Shown here: in pieces, positions 59,519-64,000 of the stretch | Position numbering within the stretch: position 1 is the stretch's first letter | How the letters are laid out: each line of letters starts with the position of its first letter | Assembly (NCBI GenBank): GCA_965237855.1 | Contig: CBDEGK010000003.1 | Coordinates: 558,001 to 622,000 of the forward strand | Source: CBDEGK01 sp965237855 | GTDB taxonomy: Bacteria; Pseudomonadota; Gammaproteobacteria; Pseudomonadales; Halieaceae | Reading direction: 5' to 3' | Length of the DNA stretch: 64,000 nt | The notes under the pieces: model-generated | What the model saw: the letters and a program-made list of their open reading frames with translations, nothing else | What the model was told of the DNA's origin: nothing | The model's database searches: none | Program-made: the position numbers and the translations under genes

Positions 59519-61788
59519 GGAGCCTGCAGGCTCTGGAATAATTGCTGCAACTGTGGATTGGGCGGTACCAGTGGTTTGAGCTGGTCTGCATAGCGGCGCG
59601 CCTCAGGCAGACGGCCACTGTCTTTGCAGTAATTGATCAGCGCCAGTAATACGTCAGGATTGTCTGGCACTTTACGGTTTAATGTTTGCAGTTCGCGGAT
59701 TGCCGCGGCGACCTCGCCATCACCATGCAGGGCAATAGCATACACGTAGCGATGGCGAGTACCGTGTTGCTCAAGCCTCGCCGCTTGTTGCAGCATGGCC
59801 AGCGCCTGTTCGCGATTGCCGCTGCGGGTCTCCAGTAGACCCAGAGCGTGATAAGCCGCACCCTGTTGTGGTGCGATGTCGATGGCTTGCGCTAACAAAT
59901 CACGCGCCTCGTTATCGCGGCGTTGGCTCCTGTATAAGTCTGCCAGGTTGAGCATGGCCGGCAGGAATTGGAAGTTGATTCGCAGGGCCTCTTGATAAGC
60001 TGATTCTGCCATCGCCCACTGTTGCTTGGACGTGTAGAACAAACCCAGTTGTAACTGTATTCCGGGCATGTCCGAGTCCATGCTGAGAACCGCCAGGTAC
60101 TCGGCGTTCAGTTTCTCCATGAGCTTGCGGTTGCTGGGGTCCAGCTGGTCGACCTGGACGTCAGCCAGCAGTCGCGCTGTCTCCATGCGTACCGCGCGCG
60201 AGGGATCGGTGAGTCTGGGATTTAACACCCGAAAGCGCTGTTGCGGGGGCAGAAACTCCAGCGATCGCGTTGCCGCCATGCGCAGTAGCGGGTCTGTAGA
60301 TTGCAGCATTTGCAGGGCGGTTTTATAGGATTCCTGGGTGGCGAACTGACCCAGGGCAACCATGGCCGAGGCGCGCCAAATAGCGGGATTATTGGGATCC
60401 TGCGCGATCTCCTGCAGGCCCGGCAAGGCGCGCCCGTCGCCGCGGCGAAATTGGGCAATGGCGCGGGCTGGATGATTGCCCGTATCCGAAAATTCCACGT
60501 CCCATTCGCGCAAGGCAGCCAGTGCCCAGCTGGCATCCTGATCACCATGGCACTGGTTGCAGGCATTGGGAGTGCCCATCACCACGCTCAGGTCAGGTCG
60601 CGGAATACGCATACCGTGATCGCGACGTGGGTCCACTACCATGTAAGTCGTCTCGGGCATATGGCAGTTGGCACAGAGCGCGCCGCTGCTATTGTCTTTG
60701 TGTCGATGGTGCTCAGCTGTATCGAATACATCGCTGCGGTGACACTGGGCGCAGACACCGTTGCCGGGAGCGCGCAGCTCGCCGCTGTGAGAATTGTGGC
60801 AGTCACTGCACACCACCCCGGCTTGGTACATCTTGCTCTGGGCGAAGGAACCGTAAACATAAACCTCATCCAGGATTTGCCCATCCGGGTGGTAGAGGTT
60901 TTCCTCCAGCAGGCTCAGCCGGTGGGTATCCAGCAGGTGTTTGTCATACTGGTAGTCTCCCAGGGTGCCGCGGCGGGAGTGACAGCGACCGCAGCTGTCC
61001 GCTTGTTGTGCACGACCGGGACTGGCCAGATTGCTGGCAATGGTGGCGTCTTCCTTGAACTGCCACAGGCCCTCGCTGGACAGGTCTACCGCTAATCCAA
61101 AGTGTCCGTCATCAGCCCATTTTCCACTGCTGGCCTGGGCCAGATGCTCAGAGCCGGGGCCATGACAGGCCTCGCAGGAGACATTTATTTCTGACCAGGT
61201 GGTGCGGTAGTTGTTGTCCGCCGGGCTGTAATTTTTCTGTAAATCTGTACTGTGACACTCAGCGCAACGGCTGTTCCAGTTCTGGTAGTGGCCAGTCCAG
61301 TGCAGGGGATCTGCGGCCTTGATCTGCTCGTTCGGATACAGATGAAACCAGCGCTGGCCACCGTCTGCTTGCGGTCGACTATCCCAGGCAATGCTGAGGG
61401 CATTAAGCCGTCCGTCGGGCAGCGCCAGCAGGTATTGTTGCAGCGGCTCTACTCCGAAAACGTATTCGATCGGGAATACCGCCAGCTTGCCGTCGGCACC
61501 TTCGGTTTCCACCCGGTACTGTGAACCCTCACGGAAAAAGCGGCTTTCCATACCCGCGTAGATAAAGCGGGCGTCGTTGAAATCCCCGAGTATGGATTCA
61601 GGGCTGGCGGTTTGCATTGCCAGCTGATGATGGGAGCCCAGCCACTGTAGATGCTGTTGCTCATGACAGTTGGCACAGACCTCACTGCCGACAAAGCCAG
61701 TGCTGATTTGTTGTTGCGGGGGGGTGTCAGCACACCAACCCCAGTTGGCGGTGAGGAACAACAAACTGGCAAGAAAGTACCGAAACAC
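59515..61788 (-). CDS. Octaheme c-type cytochrome with C-terminal TPR repeats
   Basis: A 757-residue exported protein. The GTG at 61788 places a hydrophobic signal segment directly after R3, ending W-G-W-C-A-D; a GTG at 61821 is an alternative. Eight C-x-x-C-H motifs (CANCH, CAECH, CEACH, CGRCH, CSDCH, CAQCH, CANCH, CNQCH) run from C38 to H414. A middle region with HEAT-like helices follows, then TPR units from about 560. This domain order recurs in marine bacteria as an uncharacterised family. A periplasmic or membrane-associated redox role on a small oxyanion or as electron store is inference. It follows the sulfotransferase gene and overlaps parE by 4 bp. Confidence 0.85.
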   Translation of the reverse strand: MFRYFLASLLFLTANWGWCADTPPQQQISTGFVGSEVCANCHEQQHLQWLGSHHQLAMQTASPESILGDFNDARFIYAGMESRFFREGSQYRVETEGADGKLAVFPIEYVFGVEPLQQYLLALPDGRLNALSIAWDSRPQADGGQRWFHLYPNEQIKAADPLHWTGHYQNWNSRCAECHSTDLQKNYSPADNNYRTTWSEINVSCEACHGPGSEHLAQASSGKWADDGHFGLAVDLSSEGLWQFKEDATIASNLASPGRAQQADSCGRCHSRRGTLGDYQYDKHLLDTHRLSLLEENLYHPDGQILDEVYVYGSFAQSKMYQAGVVCSDCHNSHSGELRAPGNGVCAQCHRSDVFDTAEHHRHKDNSSGALCANCHMPETTYMVVDPRRDHGMRIPRPDLSVVMGTPNACNQCHGDQDASWALAALREWDVEFSDTGNHPARAIAQFRRGDGRALPGLQEIAQDPNNPAIWRASAMVALGQFATQESYKTALQMLQSTDPLLRMAATRSLEFLPPQQRFRVLNPRLTDPSRAVRMETARLLADVQVDQLDPSNRKLMEKLNAEYLAVLSMDSDMPGIQLQLGLFYTSKQQWAMAESAYQEALRINFQFLPAMLNLADLYRSQRRDNEARDLLAQAIDIAPQQGAAYHALGLLETRSGNREQALAMLQQAARLEQHGTRHRYVYAIALHGDGEVAAAIRELQTLNRKVPDNPDVLLALINYCKDSGRLPEARRYADQLKPLVPPNPQLQQLFQSLQAP

Positions 61789-61849
61789 GATGGCTGGGTC
61801 CGTGCGAAAGCAGCGGCCCACACTACAGTATCTGCTGAGGATGCGCGAA

Positions 61850-63103
61850 TCAGGCAGCGAAGGGAAATCGGTCAAAGTAAAAATCAAAACGCTGCCGCAA
61901 TTGCGTCTGCGAGATTCCAAAATCCCCTTCCAGGTCATAGACAACTCTGCCCTCTTTGCCGCGGGGGTGGGCCTCCATAAATCCTTTGAGTTCCTTCGCT
62001 GCTTTGTCGGTCATGTCGAGCCCGGCGACATGGTAGATGCGTTCGACCATGGCCACGTCATTGGCCATGAACGCCTTGAAGGGCACATCAATGGTTTGTT
62101 CAGAGGGAATCAGGTCGCGATCGCGAACACAGGCGCGCAGCAAGTGTTCTATCCGATCAGACCAGTAGTCCAGCAAGCCGGGCAAATTGACTTCATGGCG
62201 ATTCATACGCTGGCTGTAAGCCAGCATGGTGATCGCCGACTGGATGACTTCAACCGGGTCGCGGTGGGTAATGGCGATAGTCGCATCCGGGAACTCCTGG
62301 AGCAGAACCGTCAACTGTTCCATGTGTTGCGGGCACTTCAGAACCCAGCGCTCGGGGCCGCGACGCCACTGCAGTATTTTTAGCAGTGTCTTCATGTATT
62401 GGTAGTGCGGTGTCTGGTCTTCCTGGTAATAGTGGTCGCGCCAATTGGGGCAAGGGCTGAGCCATTCGTAGTTGTAAGAAGCGATATTGGGCCCCATCAG
62501 CTCCAGTTCTTCGTGAATGTGCTCCGGGTTCATGGGGTGCATGGCGGCTAACAGAGGGGTGCTCATTTGCATGCCCTGCCACGCTTCCTCGGTGCGTTGC
62601 CAACGCGGATCGGCAGCGTCGTCGCTCACCGCTTCGCCCGGCCGGGGAAGCGGCTCGTAAGATTCCCACAGGGGCAGCGAGCGGAAGCGGGTATCGGCGG
62701 CCATCAAGTTGAGCAGGTGAGTGGTGCCGGAGCGTGGCAGACCGGCGACGATGAGAGGCTGGCGAATATCTATGTCGTGAATTTCCGGATGGCGCTTGAG
62801 GGTGTCTTCCACTAGCAGCCGCGAGGTGGTGTGCTGCACCAGCTTGTTGAACAAGGACAGCCTGCCGATACCGCTGATGCCTGGATCGGCCCCCCACTCA
62901 TCGGTCAGCAGGCCGAGTCGCTCAAGAAAGTTGTCGTCGCCAAAATCCGACAAGCCTACGGTCTCCCGCGCTTTGCCCAACACGGCATCGATACTGAGCT
63001 CAATTTGCAGGCCCTCTCCGTATTCCCGGGCTGCCCGCTGGATATCAGTTAGCTCGGGTTGGCCGAGGTCGGCGATAATTATGTCATTGGTGTCAGTGGT
63101 CAT
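61850..63103 (-). CDS. Sulfotransferase family protein
   Basis: A 417-residue PAPS-dependent sulfotransferase-like protein. The 5'-phosphosulfate loop is G121-L-P-R-S-G-T-T128, and the 3'-phosphate site reads T-H-R-D-P-V-E-V-I-Q-S. An extra N-terminal helical region of about 110 residues precedes the catalytic domain. Members of this group in marine proteobacteria often lie near lipid or steroid metabolism genes, and their acceptors are unknown. It ends 62 bp before the multiheme cytochrome start on the same strand. A 16-bp palindrome lies 41-56 bp upstream of its ATG. Confidence 0.87.
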   Translation of the reverse strand: MTTDTNDIIIADLGQPELTDIQRAAREYGEGLQIELSIDAVLGKARETVGLSDFGDDNFLERLGLLTDEWGADPGISGIGRLSLFNKLVQHTTSRLLVEDTLKRHPEIHDIDIRQPLIVAGLPRSGTTHLLNLMAADTRFRSLPLWESYEPLPRPGEAVSDDAADPRWQRTEEAWQGMQMSTPLLAAMHPMNPEHIHEELELMGPNIASYNYEWLSPCPNWRDHYYQEDQTPHYQYMKTLLKILQWRRGPERWVLKCPQHMEQLTVLLQEFPDATIAITHRDPVEVIQSAITMLAYSQRMNRHEVNLPGLLDYWSDRIEHLLRACVRDRDLIPSEQTIDVPFKAFMANDVAMVERIYHVAGLDMTDKAAKELKGFMEAHPRGKEGRVVYDLEGDFGISQTQLRQRFDFYFDRFPFAA

Positions 63104-63143
63104 AGGCGGAGAGATCGCTTCTTACTACAGGGGGACAACAAAA

Positions 63144-63159
63144 TAATACACTTGTATTA
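63144..63159. promoter_or_regulatory. 16-bp palindrome upstream of the sulfotransferase, operator candidate
   Basis: TAATACA-CT-TGTATTA (63144-63159), perfect 7-bp arms around CT, between the RND pump stop and the sulfotransferase start. The AT-rich, gap-2 form matches many TetR-family operators. The cognate regulator is not in the window. Confidence 0.45.
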
Positions 63160-63164
63160 ATAAA

Positions 63165-64000
63165 TCAAGTTTCCCGCTCTCCCAGCGAGGATCTGCCAGA
63201 CCAGTTGGTGGTGACCGGTTCCGCCCCCCGCCCCCAGGTCAGCTTGCTATACAACACCGGTACGCAGATCAGGGTGAGAAAGGTCGATGTGGTGAGGCCG
63301 CCGATCACGACCACCGCCAGCGCCTTGAACATGGAGTTACCCAAGGCCAGGGGCATTAGACCGACGATACTGGTAATCGAGGTGAGCAGGATCGGCATGA
63401 ACCGGTTGACGCCAGCCCGCACGGCCGCCTCATCGGCGCCAATATCCGGATCCAGGCGCTGCAGCTGGTTGCCCTCGTCCACCAGCAGAATACTGTTGTT
63501 GACGACGATTCCCATCAAACTGGTTAAGCCGATAAATGCCAGGAATGACATCGGTTGGTTCCAGCCATACAGCAGCATGAAGGCGCCGATAAAACTCAGG
63601 GGAATGGCGGCGCATACCACCAACGGCTGTAACAGGGATTTAAACTGCAGGACAAATATGCCGATGATGGTCAGCCCGATGATACCGACGTACTTGCCGG
63701 CACTACTGAACTCTTGTGCGGTTTTGGCCAGTTGCCCCTCGTAGGACACCGTGTAGCCAGCCGGCAGCTCGATGGCATCGGTGACGGCGGTGATCTGGCG
63801 CGTTAATTCGTTGACGTCGACGCCCGGCTGGGCCTCTATGCCAATCTTGATGAGCGGGCGGAACTGTTTATGTTCAATGTCATATTCATCTTCGACGAAC
63901 GACACCTCGATGAGCTGGCTCAGGGGAATATGCTCACCGCTATTGGAGGTGACAAACAGCCGATCAAACACAGCCAAGGGCTCCTCAAAGCTGTTCTCAG
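63165..64000 (-). CDS. RND efflux transporter permease, C-terminal part (5' end outside window)
   Basis: The frame is open to the window edge on the minus strand, so only about the last 278 residues are present. They cover the end of a periplasmic docking loop and the final transmembrane block: F-V-L-Q-F-K-S-L-L-Q-P-L-V, I-P-L-S-F-I-G-A-F, G-L-T-S-L-M-G-I-V-V-N-N-S-I-L-L-V-D, and L-T-S-I-T-S-I-V-G-L-M-P-L-A-L-G. These are hallmark segments of AcrB/CusA-superfamily pumps; the V-V-N-N-S-I-L-L-V-D stretch is typical of the HAE group. It presumably works with TolC. Substrate and full length cannot be read here. Confidence 0.92.
   Translation of the reverse strand, partial: ENSFEEPLAVFDRLFVTSNSGEHIPLSQLIEVSFVEDEYDIEHKQFRPLIKIGIEAQPGVDVNELTRQITAVTDAIELPAGYTVSYEGQLAKTAQEFSSAGKYVGIIGLTIIGIFVLQFKSLLQPLVVCAAIPLSFIGAFMLLYGWNQPMSFLAFIGLTSLMGIVVNNSILLVDEGNQLQRLDPDIGADEAAVRAGVNRFMPILLTSITSIVGLMPLALGNSMFKALAVVVIGGLTTSTFLTLICVPVLYSKLTWGRGAEPVTTNWSGRSSLGERET

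Noticed and set aside
1..64000. CRISPR array, tRNA/rRNA genes, insertion sequences, prophage, toxin-antitoxin or restriction genes
   Set aside because: I looked for regularly spaced repeats, tRNA-like cloverleaf ends, transposase-like frames and small paired ORFs and found none that hold up.

Overview
The window reads as one chromosomal stretch of a marine-type gammaproteobacterium, most likely in the Cellvibrionales (Halieaceae/OM60-like or Spongiibacteraceae-like). This placement is inference from gene order: LysM-dprA-purE-tsaC-hemF-aroE-yheV, an aa3/caa3 oxidase operon with its assembly factors, polA-engB-cytochrome c5-cytochrome c4-dsbA, PilB-like ATPase-glnE, and tolC/DUF1249-cpdA-parE. 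I see no tRNA or rRNA gene, no CRISPR array, no insertion sequence and no prophage. Coding density is very high, and the only gene-free stretch above 300 bases is 7354-7684.

Layout. 2-7353: an envelope LysM protein (5' end outside the window), DNA uptake (dprA), purine, tRNA t6A, heme and shikimate genes, a zinc-ribbon gene, a frameshifted unknown gene and a MATE exporter. 7354-16322: a leader with tandem -10-like boxes and an attenuator-like hairpin, then coxB-ctaD-ctaG-coxC, SURF1, an unnamed assembly protein, ctaA, ctaB and SCO1. This is everything needed to build a cytochrome c oxidase with heme A and CuA. 16325-21480: polA, engB, two small cytochromes c (c5 has a shifted C-terminus) and dsbA, which fits the periplasmic redox theme. 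21485-24583: cysteine synthase, a Bcr/CflA exporter and a short-chain dehydrogenase with an inverted repeat at its promoter.

24682-31021: a four-gene minus-strand operon (MFS transporter, HDAC-like deacetylase, Lrp-type regulator, lipoprotein M1 aminopeptidase), divergent from a frameshifted serine/threonine dehydratase-type PLP enzyme. It looks like a small acyl-amine, amino-acid or peptide utilisation module. 31087-40923: a MAPEG protein, a diguanylate cyclase, a DUF6279 lipoprotein, ilvD, argA, an APC permease, argE and a PiT phosphate transporter. 41122-47185: a stand-alone PilB/GspE-like ATPase, glnE and a polytopic glycosyltransferase-like membrane protein. 47313-54618: the four dTDP-L-rhamnose genes in convergent pairs (rfbDB against rfbAC), then a cassette of GT4 glycosyltransferase, methyltransferase, alpha/alpha-toroid protein and a second methyltransferase on the opposite strand. 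54627-59518: tolC divergent from DUF1249-cpdA-parE. 59515-64000: an octaheme cytochrome with TPR repeats, a sulfotransferase with a palindrome upstream, and the C-terminal part of an RND pump that runs out of the window.

Two window-wide patterns stand out. All nine convergent gene pairs are separated by 11 bp or less or overlap, three of them sharing stop-codon bases through CTAG or TTAG. Three genes (5324-5955, 19844-20149, 30078-31021) carry a single-base frameshift that is easy to localise. These are either real lesions or consensus errors in the assembly.
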